Assembly (NCBI RefSeq): GCF_003597395.2
Contig: NC_133769.1
Coordinates: 173,707,058-173,771,057 of the forward strand
DNA: 64,000 nt
Reading direction: 5' to 3'
Source of the DNA: Chelonoidis abingdonii
Taxonomy: Eukaryota > Chordata > Testudines > Testudinidae
Shown: in pieces, positions 46,313 to 59,698 of the stretch
How the letters are laid out: every line of letters starts with the position of its first letter
Numbering within the stretch: position 1 is the first letter of the stretch
The notes under the pieces: generated by a model
Databases searched by the model: none
What the model was told of the DNA's origin: nothing
What the model saw: the letters and a program-made list of their open reading frames with translations, nothing else
Made by a program: the position numbers and the translations under genes

Positions 46313-49300
46313 AAGTGACTTTGCTTTGTATACAATATGCTTCAACTTCTCCCACCTCCACAAAATAGGTAAGGATAAAGAAACAAATCTTTAAAAACTG
46401 TGTTAAAATGGGGGGAGGGAGTAAAGGGAGATAGGGTGGTCTTGCCTCTCAATTCTTAACAGCAAGGCCCTCTCGAACTATCAAGGCCCAAATGTGGGGT
46501 GCAGCATATGACAAAGATCCAAAATGTACAGACAAATTTTATTTCAGGAAAATTTAAAATGCTGTAGGATTCGTTTAGTTAGTGTTAAATAACTCTCTTT
46601 TTAGAAGAACAGTTTAATTATTTCTGATGTAAATACTTTTTGAAAGTAAGTGAGAGGGCACCAAATTTGGGACTAATGAATGATGTGCTTCAAAATGAGG
46701 TACACTGGTCGCACTTTCATGGTTCCTTCTCGGATTCTGTAGCACTGGAAGTAGTAATGTCTAAATATTCTTTTAGAGGGATTTATGCAACATCAGTTAC
46801 ACCATTAGATATTCCTGTTTAATTTTCCTGAACCAATTGAGAGAGCTCTTTGCTGACATTCTAAAACAGTGCTTCATTATATTTTCTAATTTTCTTTCTA
46901 GACAGTTGCTGCTAACTTGACCAAAAGTGAATTGCAATGTGCACAAATAGCCTTAATAGCAGAAAAATGAACTGTTTTGTTTAACAGTTTCAGAACGGTT
47001 GTTTGGCTGAACTAAGACTTTTTAGATAAAAACAGAATAAGGAGCATGTGTGTGTACATATATGTATATATATAAAAATAAAATCAGACAAAATGGCTTT
47101 GACCAGTCTTTGTTGAAATGACTCTCTTCATCCTGCTTCATAAACTTAATATAATTTGACCTTGAATGAAAGGTCTTTTCATATGTGATAGAAATTAATT
47201 GTATGTGTGATGTTCAAATCATAGTGTTAAAATTAAATTAGTACTGCACAGGAGGGGGCATTACAAGGGAAAACATACTATCTTAATGAGCTATAAACCT
47301 TTTGAGTGCAGCATTATTTTCAAACCAATGAGATGGCTGTAAAGTCATCTTAGCTGTCTATGACCCCAGTAAACCCCTTGAATTTTTAATATTATATCTT
47401 AAATAAAAAGATTGCAGAGGTTCTAAAACTACATTCTTACACCACAACATTTCCTTCTTTGGAGCACTAGAAAGCCAGATGACATTCTTAGCAACTAAAA
47501 AGCTTGGAAAATGTAAAGGTTTTTTTAGAAAAAAACTACTCCGTGCATGTGTTCTTCGTACCATGGCATTTGCTAACAGCCTACGTGCATTCATTTGTCC
47601 AGTGTAGAAAGATGCTCCAAGGAGCTGGGCAATTTGCATCTTTCAGTAACACTACAATAAAGCCTTTGAGAGTCCATGACAGTTAGGATTACAGCCAAGA
47701 TAAATTAAGCGTTTTAGAGATTTTTAGAGCCAAGGACTGATACGTAATTTTTTGTAATATGTACATTGAAGGAAGGTCAGATTTAGTTATATTAGTATAA
47801 AACTTTAGGTAGTGTTCTTTTTCCTTCATAGTACATGTAGAAAATTACTTAATGTGGTTTCCATCCTCAGTAGAAGAACCATTATTAATTCTTTCTTTAT
47901 AAAGCACACCACACTTCTGTATTGTACACAGAGGTCTAAGAATCTGATCCCATTTCCACTGAAGATAGAAGTTTTGCCAGTGACTTTGATGCAAAGAGCA
48001 CTTGGCCCAACAACTTCTGTAATTATATCTGTATATAGACACTAATACATAAATATTTGCAATATGATTTTGAGGTCAACATTTTAAAATTTAAAATTTA
48101 GGTCTTGATTCTCATGTACAGAAAGGCTCCATTACACTTCTTCTGTGGAAAGGAGCATTAAAATTAATATAATCATTTCAGGCTACTTTAAAACAACCGT
48201 AGTGTACATGAGAGCTGGGACTTTAGAATGAACAGCCACTCTCTTTCCCCTTGTATTTCATTTTTGTTAAACAGTCATTCTCCCCCTCCCGCAACCCCAA
48301 TTTGGAAAGAATTTTAAGTGTTACACTCAAAACCCTTGTAAAGTACATTTAAATATTTTCAATATAAATGATTAAAATTTAAACTGTGGAGAACTGGCAA
48401 ATGCCTATATTATTTTGAAAGAATATTGTTCATGCCTCTGTGTTTGTTTATGATGGGATATTTGCTATGGAGTTTGATGAAAGAGTTGATAAAGAAACTA
48501 AGCACACAAGGTGTAATGATAGCCTAGCTAAGAGCATCACAGGAAACTCTCAAACATAATAGCCAGACTAATAGCTGTGAAGGGGCGATTTCCAAGACCC
48601 AATCTTGCTGGCATAGCTAGTTTGCCATAGCTGAAAATCTGAAGATCAAAAGATACTGATATGTTAAACGATATTCCCTACAGAAAGAGTAGAGTAGAAA
48701 GGGTGGTCAGCTGCTGCAGTCTAACACATACTGAGTCAGGGTCTGCAGTGGGCATGGCTATAACTTGGTCCGTAAGACAATAGGGGGCACCAAGTGTTAC
48801 TCATGTCTACAGAGGGGACATGCCAAGCATAGATACGACAACATTGGGTACAGGTCTCTGTTATTTCAAGTCAATTTATCTGAGAGTTGTGTACCTTTTG
48901 GGAAAAGTTCTTCCTTTTTGAACTGAGCAGTGAGCCAAAATTCAGGGTCCTGCAGGGTCTTTCCATTTGAAGGAGAAATTTTCGATACTTAGGCATTTCT
49001 TTGATGCATCCCTGTTTATTTACAAAGCCCTGTTTCCTTGAACGCAATAGGAATCAGACAACAGGAGATTTTTTCTCCTCACATTTCCAAGCATCTTTCA
49101 GCAAGCACTGAACCCAAAAGCTCTCTGTCTTGGCTTTTTCACTAACAGTGCTTCTGTGGCTGTGCTTGGTGCTTCCTGTCTCCTCCTGTGGTGTTTCTCC
49201 TACTTCTCTCTCCCACCCACACAAACATCTACTAAAACAATACCCAGTGAAACCCTCTTGCTCACAGAGTTCAAATTTCTGAGTGGCCTCCCATGTGCCT

Positions 49301-49984
49301 TTGTTTTGAGCAGTGACATCCCTGTGTTTTGGTTGGAGGCTGTGACCCAAGGACCTCTCGATGCCAACTGGCGGAGGGCACAGGGGTGTATAAGGGTTAC
49401 AGATATGCCCTGGGTCTGCTGTTTAAATACTAGTTCACCAAAGAATGTCATGTAAGGTTTCCACTGAAAGCCTGTGTCACACTGGTTATCACAATCTTTG
49501 TTAAATATATGTGCAAATAATATGTAAGAAGAGATGTGTATCTCTATTGAAAATTATATTCTTAAGGAAAAATGCATACATAATAATAATATCCAACATC
49601 ATAGTTAGCCAAATTAAAGTACTGGTTGAGATTTTCAAATCCAACTAAAGGAGCTTATGTGAATAAGAATGGGATTTATGTTACTAAATCCCCTAGCTGG
49701 CTTTGAAAATTTCAGCCAACGTGTAGTTTGGCTCTGATGAGGACGCACACCTCTGTTGCTTTTCATCCCCTGTTACTGTAAATATTGTCATGTGAACTTG
49801 ACCAAGATGGAGGCTCTACTGCTTTTAAAAGCAAATTATAATGGGGGAAGTCAGAGGAGGGTCTGGTTCTTGGGAAAATGTTGAAATATCAAATGTGATT
49901 TCCTGCCTCAGAGAAAATTTCTAAGATCTGAAAAGACAGATTTTTGCATAAAGTGTTTGCGTTATTTAGTGTCTTTCTTAAGCC
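46313..49984. other. Non-genic stretch
   Basis: No gene recognised. It holds TA-rich low complexity at 47050-47090 and a diverged palindromic repeat at about 47945-48005 ('atctgatcccatttccactg', 'ttttgccagtgactttgatg'). ORFs up to 99 codons at 49054-49455 overlap on both strands and lack motifs. Confidence 0.5.
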
Positions 49985-50110
49985 CAAGATCCTGGAGTAT
50001 TTACATGAGATTCTCAGCTCTGGTGTGTGTGGGGGGGGGCGGTGTCTAACCTTCCTGGTTGCAGAGGGAAGCTTGAAAATATGACACAAGCTAGAAGGCA
50101 AATAAAAAGA
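49985..50110 (+). repeat. Interspersed repeat shared with 57310-57437
   Basis: 'gagattctcagctctgg', '(g)tgtctaaccttcctggttg', 'gaagcttgaaaatatgacac' and 'aaataaaaagaaaccc' correspond in order to 'gagaatctcagatttc', 'gtttctaaccctcatggttg', 'aaagcttgaaaacataaccc' and 'cagaagaaacc' at 57310-57437. This copy also contains the (TG)n-G9-CGG tract. Confidence 0.6.
50022..50042 (+). repeat. (TG)n followed by G9CGG
   Basis: 'ggtgtgtgt' then nine G and 'cgg', nearly identical in layout to 22580-22600. Confidence 0.85.
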
Positions 50111-52129
50111 AACCCAAAATTTATTACTTAAATTCTGACAACTTTCAAGCCAGTCTTATGAATTTTGAACGCTTGGGGTTGGCAATACTGATCATGTATT
50201 TATCTTTGCCCAACAGTCAGAGGGAATTCTCAGTGGAGGGTCTCCTTGCCATCCTATTCCCTTTTAGGAAAGGGGAGCTGATGGCAGGGACGACTTTCTG
50301 CAGAGACGAGTTTCTGGATAGACGCCCAGCTGGACCACCTCTTCTCCCATCAAGCATTTGCTGGTGGGAAGGCCTGGATCTCCAGAAACTCCCCCAGTGA
50401 GACACCAAGCTGTTCTACCTGCTCCCATTTCTGATTGCCCTCACTTCACCAACAAAGGAGAACGGTGGAAGGCAGGGTTGCCTTAAACCAGGGAGAAGGG
50501 AGGAGTTTTATCCCCGATTCTAGCAGAGGTAGGGGATCTACCCTGTCTTGTGGTCTCTCTAACTTCAACACCTGCTCTCTGCAATGCTTTGTACCTGTTT
50601 CTTCTAGTCAGAAGACCCCTCTTTTGCCGGTTGATTGCTGTTTTTGCTGCATGCTGCTAAGGGGAGGAATAGGCTACTTGAAATAAAGACTGTCCACATA
50701 TGCTTATACCTGCATCACACAGAGAAAAAGAAGTCATCTTCCTGTGTGGGGAAATGTGGATCTTGTACAAAACTTGGGGAAAGGCTTTGATCCTCCAACC
50801 TTTACTCACATGAGTAGTCCTTACTGGAACAAGGAATGCCAACGGCTTCATTGGAACTGCTTGCAGGAGTATGATCTACCTGTATAATTGAAGGTTGGAG
50901 GACTGGTCTCCAAACTAGTCTCTTCCATTCCTGTTCCTTATCAGTTTCCAGTTTGTGATGTTTGTCAAGCACTTTTGGATCTTTGCATGAAAAGTGCTAT
51001 GTAGACATCAGATGCTTTAATAGCAGCAATCCAATAGATTTTACTAATTATACACACAGTGCCCACCTGCCTAACTAGAATTTTATTTCCAGTTTTTTTA
51101 TTAAAAGTACAAAAATGTATTTGACACTTTTTTTTTATTTCGAGACACCACAGTATGTAATCACGTATCCCAATAGACAATGGAGTTACACTGTACTGAA
51201 GTTAATGGAGTGACTGAGGCCGGAGATTGTATGGGGGTGAGGATGGAATTTGGCCCAGTTGTGTAATAGTTCAGTGTTAAATTTTAGATACTTATAGGCA
51301 AAGTACATTTGCCAATCTGCGTACTGTGAACTTCAGAATACATACTTACATTAATCCAAGCGGTTAAAATAGTGTGGAACCAGTGTTTTTTCTTAATGCA
51401 ATAGAATGTCTATTTCATGTGGAATATTGTGTGTCAGACAATTAGTTTATAATATTGTAATACCATAAACATGATTTTTTTTGTTTCAAAGTCAACTGAT
51501 AGCTGATGGAATAGTCATGTTATATAGTGGCTAGTAGCTAGCTATGCACAATTTTGTAACAGTTTTAAAAAAAAATTAATATTCTCTTTTAGACTATCTA
51601 GGCTTGGAGGGATTAGATTTTTGTCAACAAACATAAATTTCACTCTACACACAAACTGATGAAAAAATATTTCCAGCAATAATGCTCGCAATTTACACAT
51701 AGGAAAAGAAAGAAAAATGCTGCTTGAGAACTTATTAGAATCAAAATCCAGTGATAAACTTTTGAATTAGTCTTGTTACAAAATAACTAGTCAACGAATA
51801 GTAAAAGCAGGTATCATTTGTTGATTTAAGGTATTTACTTTGTATATTTTAACATGTGATGTTGACAATTTGTGTCTTAACAGTTCATAAAGTTATAACT
51901 TTTTGAATCTCGATGTCAACTGTTGGTAAATGATTTTCCATCCCCCCATAATTTCCCACAACAGTTACAATTCAAATGGATAAAAACTGAAAAATTGCTT
52001 GAAATACATAATTTTGTGCAACTTGTGAACATTTTAAATTACTAACTTATAAGCAATTTTTTAAGATTTTTACATCGATATTATCCATCAAAATGATAAA
52101 AAATGAAAATTGAATTCAGCCAAGACTAA
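50111..52129. other. Non-genic stretch with old palindromic repeats
   Basis: It holds palindromic repeat pieces at 50795-50868 ('ttactcacatgagtagtcct') and 51175-51262 ('caatggagttacactgtact', 'gaatttggcccag'). Otherwise it is AT-rich unassigned DNA. ORFs at 50158-50686 lack motifs. Confidence 0.5.
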
Positions 52130-52205
52130 TTATATGCTTCTTGAGGCAAGGACTGTTTATATTGTACAGCTGCAAGCACATTGTCAGCACTAAACAAATC
52201 AACAT
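52130..52205 (+). repeat. LINE 3' tail fragment
   Basis: 'cttcttgaggcaaggactgt' and 'acagctgcaagcacattgtc' follow the LINE-tail layout. Diverged. Confidence 0.55.
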
Positions 52206-54609
52206 AAAATATCACATTTTTGAGGGAAAGGAACACAACAAATTCATGGTCTCAAATTCTGAATCATTATTCAGTTTTCACTCAGGCAGAAAGCTGCCAT
52301 TAACTTAAATGGGATTTGAGCATACATTTTTCATCTCTCACTCAGTTTTCAGATAACTGGGCCAATACACAAACACATGGCCAAAAAATTGACTTAAAGA
52401 AAGGATGATTTTTTAAAGTCCAATATGACCTGTTTTCAAGCAAGGGTGGATTTTCAATGAAAACACAAATGTGCATATTTTCAACATGAAAACATTTTAT
52501 GAAATGTCACAAATCAAAACTATCCAGATGTAAAAGTGTCCCAAATGAAACCTGAAATATTTTTCATGAAATAATTATTTTTTTTAAAAATTATTCAGTT
52601 TCACACAGCACATTTAATACCTAAATCGGAACAGTTTATATTTGGGATATGCCAGATACCACAAGTAGAAACAGCTGCCCGAGTGAATGGTGAACTGTTT
52701 TCATTCCAGACAGCTGCTACCACCAAATACTGATACAAACCTTTGGGTCTTAAATCCATGCCTAGAACATTTAATCTGAATAAGGTTTCTTCAGCTTGGC
52801 TGCCATGATTATGTGCCATGTGGTACATCAACTCTTATTTGAGTCTTAAGTTGCATGACATAGTATCATGTAACTCTCACATCCAGTAATAAAGGGCTCA
52901 TCAAAAAGGATTTTCCTTTCTCTAGGACATCCCATTCCTTAAACTAGTACTGATATCAGCACAAGACCTTCAATTTGTAGGAAATTACCAAGATGCTTAA
53001 AACAATGACATTTTACTCAGAGATGGCTAAACAATTTAAAGATGGGACTGACATGCTGGAAAGACGAGACCTAGAGAGAATTCAAGCTGCAGTAATTCAT
53101 TCAATTAATTCTGAATTAATTGAAACGTAAAAATAGCACACTCTGGGAGTTCCACAAATATTGTTACTATTAGAGGAGAAGACACAGCCATCATTTTTAG
53201 TTATTTTCCTGTAAAAGAGGTGGTCTCAGCCTAGAAAGGTAAAAAAGAGCACCTCAAAAAAACTATAAAAAAAACAACCACTACTGCAATGACCTGAGCC
53301 CAATATAAAACTTTACATTGGTTACCCTTAGAAAGGTATGAAACCAACATAACAAGGAAATTGGAGAGAAATGGCACCTGGGAAAAACCAACAGTAAATC
53401 AACTTTGTCCAGATCGAGACCAGCAGAATTTGCAGTAATTGTATACTGTCTACATCAACATAATGCTAAACCAATGTATCTTTCAATTTGGGATGAATAT
53501 ACAGATGCAGAATTTGATTATGGATTATGCAGCTAACAGCTAAGGTTGCAGCTGGGTTTCCACTTTTAAACTAGGCTTTTGCCCCCTTCTAAAACTTGCA
53601 AAGAAGTCTTATCAGGATTGTTAGGTTAGAGTTGTGAGCAAGGGTTCTCCTACCAAGTGTGAAGTAAATCAGACAAAGGAACTATGAGATGATGTCCTAT
53701 AGTGAAAGATATGCATTAGAGTTGAAGGAATTTTCTAATTTTTTTATGCCACTAGGCATTTTAAAACAAATGCTGAAGACAAAAGGTTTCTAATAATAAT
53801 AACAACAAAAAAACCAAAAAAAACCTACCACCACCTTTTTCATTACAGAGCGAGATCTCCAAGTGTAAACTGATTGGACCTTGTCCATTGAAAGAGAAGA
53901 ATATTACCACCAAAAGTTAAGTTAATTAGACAGGCTCTTGTAAATTAAGTGCCCTAAAAATGCCTGAATATCTCAGTCAGGGAGAAAAATGCGATCTGTT
54001 TCTGCCTTGAAAAATGGGCAATGGGACTTGGTTAAATTGAGTTAATTGGATGTACAAATTTCTTAAAGGGAAAACATCTCCTTGCTATGTGGCAGGAAGT
54101 AGCCAACAGAGCCAAGCATTTGAAAGTATTCAAACTCTCAGTTAAGGTGTCTCAGATTTGCTTCCATGGTAACACCCTGAGAAGATGGCAAAGTCGTACA
54201 ATGGTAGGCACCCAGAAATGTTACTTTATCAATGACCACAGAAACTGACGGCCTAATTGCATTGTGGTGGTACCTTTTCACATCCTTTCACAGTCATATC
54301 TAGTACGTATGTATGTGTGTACACGCACACAATCTAACAATTGCTCATTAAATAAATAGCAGACAGAAGGCAATCATCTTTAGCCCTCCCTTTAATAAGG
54401 TGCTGCAAGATGCTGAAGAAACTCACTACAACACAGATAGTTCTCAGCTCCTTCCAGCACTGAAGCCTAGTGTCATTAGATAAGAGAACATCCCCCTCCA
54501 CATGAAAACCTCCTATGCACGTATCATGAAATGTCATGAGAAAAGAAGAAATAACTTTATGGTGACAGAGTCCTCACACTTAGTAGTCATAGAGATGTAT
54601 ATGTGAAAT
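52206..54609. other. Non-genic AT-rich stretch
   Basis: No gene. At 52420-52600 A/T-rich text ('ttcaacatgaaaacatttta') may be a further relative of the AT-rich family at 26090 (low confidence). An A-rich patch lies at about 53795-53825. Confidence 0.5.
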
Positions 54610-54715
54610 GCACTTTGGGGAAGGGACAATTGTGGTGTTTATATGTTGTCTACCACAATGAGGCATAACCACGTTTGGCTTTCTGGGGCTACCACAATAA
54701 AAATGTTTAATAATG
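54610..54715 (+). repeat. LINE 3' tail fragment
   Basis: 'actttggggaagggacaatt', 'gttgtctaccacaatgaggc' and 'ttctggggctaccacaataa' then 'taataatg' match the tail family in order. Diverged. Confidence 0.5.
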
Positions 54716-57309
54716 AAACAAAATTATAAAAGCCATCTTTTGCAGTAAACTCTTTCTATACTCTACATTCAAAGAGGGAAGTGGGCAGTCTGTCATCTCT
54801 GGGGGCAGAATTAAGGTGGTTTTGGTGCCTTAACTATGATCCATATGTTTATGTTTCTTAGACATTTTTAAATACCCTCTCTTTTTAAATACTTGTTTAA
54901 CGCCAAAAGAAATATACACTCAACACTGATTTATGCCCACAACCTTAACAAAGCTTATATGTGATAAGGAATCAGTGTTGAGGAAGGAAGAATGGTATTT
55001 GTAGCAGTTTTTGTTTGAATACTGAACTAATGGGAGGGTTACTATTAAAATTAGTACTTGAAAATATTCTCCTTTTCATTAATATTGAACAGAGTCACCG
55101 AATACCAGAAAATAGCTCTAACTTGTTGCTTTTGACAGAAGCAGCTTGAATGTAATTGTTTTTCCCCATCATTGCTAGAAGTGGTTGTTTGTGCACAGAT
55201 CTACCTTCAGAATGTCGTTAAGGTGTCTATAAAGTGTGCTGTGGGGAAGGTGGTAGTGTCATTTTCCCTACCAAACCTGCTCTGTGGACAAGTTTGGGGG
55301 TTTCATGCTCTATGAAGACCGGTTTAGCTCTATTTGGGAAGCATTGTATTCACTTTCAGAATTGTTCCAATTAATAATAAAATCACTCAACAGTGATTTT
55401 GTTTTTAAATAACATTTATCAACGCTGGATTTTCAAAATTGCCTGTGGATATTAGGTGTCAAACACCTATGTGATTCACTGGAAGATAGGTACTTAACTA
55501 GTTAGGTTGTCCTTTGAGAATCCCAGCACAAGTTCATAAATTTGGTCTATGTGCAGCAAGTCATAACTGGCAGACTAATTTTGCTTAGGAAAGCAGTGAC
55601 TAGGCAGGATTGCTAATAGCAAAAAAAACCTGTTTCACTACAAAAGAGTGAAGGTATTATAATGTAATGTCAATGTTTCAAATCTATTTGTCATGTATGT
55701 GTATAGATAGCAACTCCTACATTAAAAGTGGTGCTGAGACAGTAGTGTAACAATCTGTTCACATGTAAAGTCCCAAATATTGTGTCAATATTAAATCATT
55801 TTAAAAAATAATGTTCCCTGATTCTTTGACAAGTTAGTACAGGAGGAGACCTAATGAAATGGTGATCTAACTATTTTTTTTGGTGTGAGGAGTAATGAGT
55901 GTGATGAAATGAGCTGTTGAAAATGTCAAGGGCTTTGTAATATTTTAAGGTATCAATAGGAAATAATTCCTATTTTGTTAGCCAGCATCTATCCGTGCAA
56001 CCATCATCAAACTTAAAAATAGTAGTGTGGATTATTTCTTTTCCCTCCAGACTTGCATTCAAAGTGTACCTTACTTTCACGTACAGTTCTTTAATCCAAT
56101 TCCAGTGTGTGGTCTGTAACCTGTAGTAGATGGTGGAAGGAGTTAATAAACTTGACCCACTGCTTTTACCCACTATAGTAATCTTCTCCAGCTATTTGTT
56201 TGAGTAATGCACACACAAAAAAAGCTTTTTTTAAAATTTTATTTTATGCTTAAGGGGTATCATTATTAAGATGTGACAAAAAGATGAGGAATTGAGGGAG
56301 CAATCTGTTTTCCAATCTGTGCTGTCTGAGGATCTTCTTAAAGCTTCGGAGTGTTAATTTCCTGAACAACTCATAGTAAGTAAAAGGAGGTTGTGACAAA
56401 AATACTGCTATAAAAGCTTACCTCTTGCGAATGATTTATTTATTTTTCCACAAATAATCCCTATTGAGTGGAAGGCTGTCTTCCAATAGGAACAGATATA
56501 ATACCGTACTTCTGAACTGAATTTAAATATCCCTCTTATTAAACTGAATTGCTCAAGTTAGTTGTAAACTGAGAGATAAAACTGTTTGGTTTCTGAGCCT
56601 CATACACTAATTATTGATCAGCTGTTTACCATGTTGCAGGATATCCAGCCAGTCTAAATAGAACAAGTGTAGCTATGATAGCAAGCATAAAATAGTGTTC
56701 ACAACAGATGTCATACTAGATATTTCTGTTTGTTGTTGAACTACCGCTCTTGCTCTTGACTTATCTCAGTTTCAGTAGCAGCAATCCTATTGGCTAGCAC
56801 CAGGTGCCTTCTAGTGGTTGTTCTTGCTTCCTTTAGGTAATTCTTCATCAGTAATGTAGATTTAACACGGTGTGTTTATCTAGTATAATGGCAAGCCATT
56901 CTTGGATGTCCCTTAGATACTACCATAATAATAATAAATAATAATCTAAAGTACAACCAGTCGGTGCTACATTGGCCTCCGGTCTCTACAATGTTAAGTG
57001 CTGGAACTGGGGGTGCTGTGGTTGTTGTTGTCTTGACGTGGTTTACAGTTTGATTTAATGGCACTCAGCACCCCCACTATACACCTTGTTACAGTGCCTC
57101 ACTACTGAGGACTTTCTATCATTTCTGAATGTGTCCATTTTCACTGTGTCAGCAAGAAACTAGTGGTGTTGTTGAAGCACAACTTGCTTTGTGCGATGGT
57201 GCTCCATAGAGATGGATAACTTGCCGGAGCAATAGCCATTGCAGAACTGTAAACTATCAAAATTGTGTGAGTCTTGTGGTATGTTTTCATTTTTCTTAAA
57301 GACCTGGCT
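54716..57309. other. Non-genic AT-rich stretch
   Basis: No gene or named repeat. A short 'ataataataaataataat' patch is at 56926-56945. Confidence 0.5.
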
Positions 57310-57433
57310 GCTGGAATCAGGAGAATCTCAGATTTCATTTTTTTAAAGTAAGTTTCTAACCCTCATGGTTGTAACTAAAAGCTTGAAAACATAACCCAAA
57401 TGCACCCCAAAGGCTCAGAAATCAGAAGAAACC

Positions 57434-57438
<5 letters not shown>
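57310..57438 (+). repeat. Interspersed repeat shared with 49985-50110
   Basis: See the landmarks given for 49985-50110. This copy ends directly at the (TA)n tract next to the LINE relic. Confidence 0.6.

Positions 57439-57466
<28 letters not shown>
57439..57466 (+). repeat. (TA)14 tract at the LINE 3' border
   Basis: Fourteen uninterrupted TA units directly abutting the 3' end (minus orientation) of the LINE relic. Confidence 0.95.
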
Positions 57467-57471
<5 letters not shown>

Positions 57472-59698
57472 TCCCCTCTCACCCCTATGGGTGGTATGTG
57501 TCTTCCTCAACCTCGGGTCCTCTACCAGAGGCCTGGGAGTTTGAGGGTTCTGCCAGCTATCTACTGTCTGCAGATCTCCTCTGGACAGAGCAGCTCGAGT
57601 TGTTCTGGGATTGTTGAGCCACTCACCCAGCTAGAGCTCACAGCCCCGAGGCTCCCACCACCACGCACCACTTTGGCCTTGCACTTTCCCAACACCTTCT
57701 ACGTCCGCTTTCAGCCCACTATCTCCAGCTTCTCATATTCCTTCTTCTATCTGCTGTCACTGGCCTGCTAAGTCTATCACCACCGCGTCTTCTTCTCCTT
57801 GCTATTACCACTGTCTGGTTGCATTGGCCATACCTGCCTGCCGTCTGGACTGAATCCCACAAATCAGCCCTGCTATTTCTCCGAAACCTTCCGCAACTCC
57901 CATGTCTGGAGGTCACCCATACCTGTGCAAGTTCTGACACAATGCCAGCACTGTTGTCCGTTCATGTACTGTTCTGCCTGCATCTTACATCCTCCACTAT
58001 TTTGAACTCGTCCGAGCTCTCTGCACCCCCATGCCTCTCTAAGTGTAGACCCTGCTTCAAATGACTGGTTGTCCATGTGCCTGTTCCTTCGGCATACATG
58101 CTCCAGTGCTTCGTTAGTCCAATCGTCCAGCCACGTAAGCCCAAAGCCAACACCTCACTTCTTCGATGGTACACCCAGAAGGCTTGTCTTGCCATGCACT
58201 TCTCTGGTCTTCCTCCATGCGCGCGCCTCGTGCAGCTCTCACAGCTCATCTTTGGGGCCATCTTACGATGTAACCCTGATGCCGGTATTATATTTTTTTT
58301 TTTTCTGTGTCTCCAATCCAGAGAGTGCCTGACGCTCCACCAACCCCCGCCTGCTCCGCTGGTAATACAGTCTCTGGTGTTACTTGGGTGGAAACCTCCG
58401 TCATTGTGAGGAGCTTCCGGGTTTAACATCGGCAGCTCCATCCTCTTTGCCAGCTAACTATACGCAGGTATCGAATGACCGCAGGCATCCGGGGCGTGGA
58501 GCTTGTTCCCACTGAGCGCTCTTCAACTCTTATCCTTGTGATACTGGTTTTGCCGCTTCCTCCCCTCATCGGTTTCCATGTGGACTGTGGACCCAAGTAC
58601 TTGAGCTGGGTCTGTAATGTCGCTATGGCCCCTGTAGTTACCCAATCAATCTGACTACCTTCCCCTTTCCACTACACCGCACCTGCCCACGTCCGATGAC
58701 ATCCGATGACCTCACTGTAATCGCGTCAGTGATAGCGAGTCGACGTCTCTCATTCTTAACAGCTTGATGTATCCATGAAGGTGGCGATGTAGTTCCACCC
58801 TAACCTTACCGTACAGTCCTGTATTACTGCGAGGGTGTAAGCCTACAGAACAGCACGGGGAAGTCATCACCCGTAACCACACCGATGGCCACTTGCAAGC
58901 GCCTTGATACTCTGCGGTTCTTCCATAGTCCCATTGGATCTTGAGAAGCCTGCCTGTGACTTGGGTATAGCCCAAACCCATTCACAGAATCACATTCCAG
59001 TGAGCGTAGCTTTCCCTTAGATCAATCCCTGTCCATAATGGTCGTCAACCTTGATCTGGTGACGCTCTATCTATAGCAACTGTGTTTGAGCCCTCGTTCC
59101 CAATCCCTCGACTGTGCCGTACGGCCCAGTGTCCTGACTGGCAACTAGACCTGATAGGCTTTCCAGTTGGGAAGCAATATTCCGGTATGAGATCGGTCCC
59201 CTGCAGGGGTTCATGATCAGCACTGAGTCCTTCCTTTAGCCATTTGCTGACGCCTCGCAGCACGTTCCTCTGTGCTGGCTAGGCGTTCACTGCATGTTTA
59301 GTTCTTAGCCAGTAGTGTGGATCATGTCTGGTCAGGTCGTGTCTCAGCTCTCATGGTCTTGACCCACTGCTGAGTTTCTCTACTTATGGGCATTGGTTCG
59401 TTCGATGCTGTGCCTGTCTCCAGGTCTGCAGCCACTTGCACTGGTTAGATCTTCTTTTCCCCATGATGTTTTCAGTACTTTTCATTTCTGCTGGTGTCTC
59501 TCGTATGGTGTGCAACCGCAGTTGGGAGTACACCTTGGATGGTTCTTTGGAGAACAGGGCATTTACTTTTTTGGCCTCTGCTCCTCTAGTGTATCTCCTT
59601 AGCCTGGTAGCTAGTGCTGTGAGCCTTTGTTTAGCGGTCTCTAGGGCTTCAGATGGAGTCAGGTCCTTCAATTCCAGAGACAAGAGAACCTGGAATTG
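57467..59698 (-). pseudogene. Non-LTR retrotransposon reverse transcriptase relic (R4/Dong-like), 5' truncated
   Basis: Minus-strand translation shows conserved LINE blocks spread over several frames. Near 59480-59690 is the upstream domain 'TALATRLRRYTRGAEAKKVN' then 'FSKEPSKVYSQL'. At 58827-58871 is 'GDDFPVLFCRLTPSQ', the degraded QGDxLSPLLFC RT block. Near 58700-58760 is 'MRDVDSL', the block after the catalytic box; the box itself reads only 'FMDT' near 58768-58779. At 58380-58420 is 'GGFHPS', and near 58250 'HRKMAPK'. Near the 3' end 'LGEWLNN' precedes a C-terminal tail. Numerous frameshifts and stops make it dead. An intact element of this kind would encode one ORF with RT and a restriction-like endonuclease. 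Clade assignment is from memory of R4/Dong/Rex6 proteins; only part of the ORF remains and the 5' side stops at a (TA)n tract. Confidence 0.82.

Noticed and set aside
46880..46970. Splice-acceptor-like 'ttttctttctag' as an exon start
   Set aside because: The downstream sequence has early stops in all frames and no donor in a sensible place.
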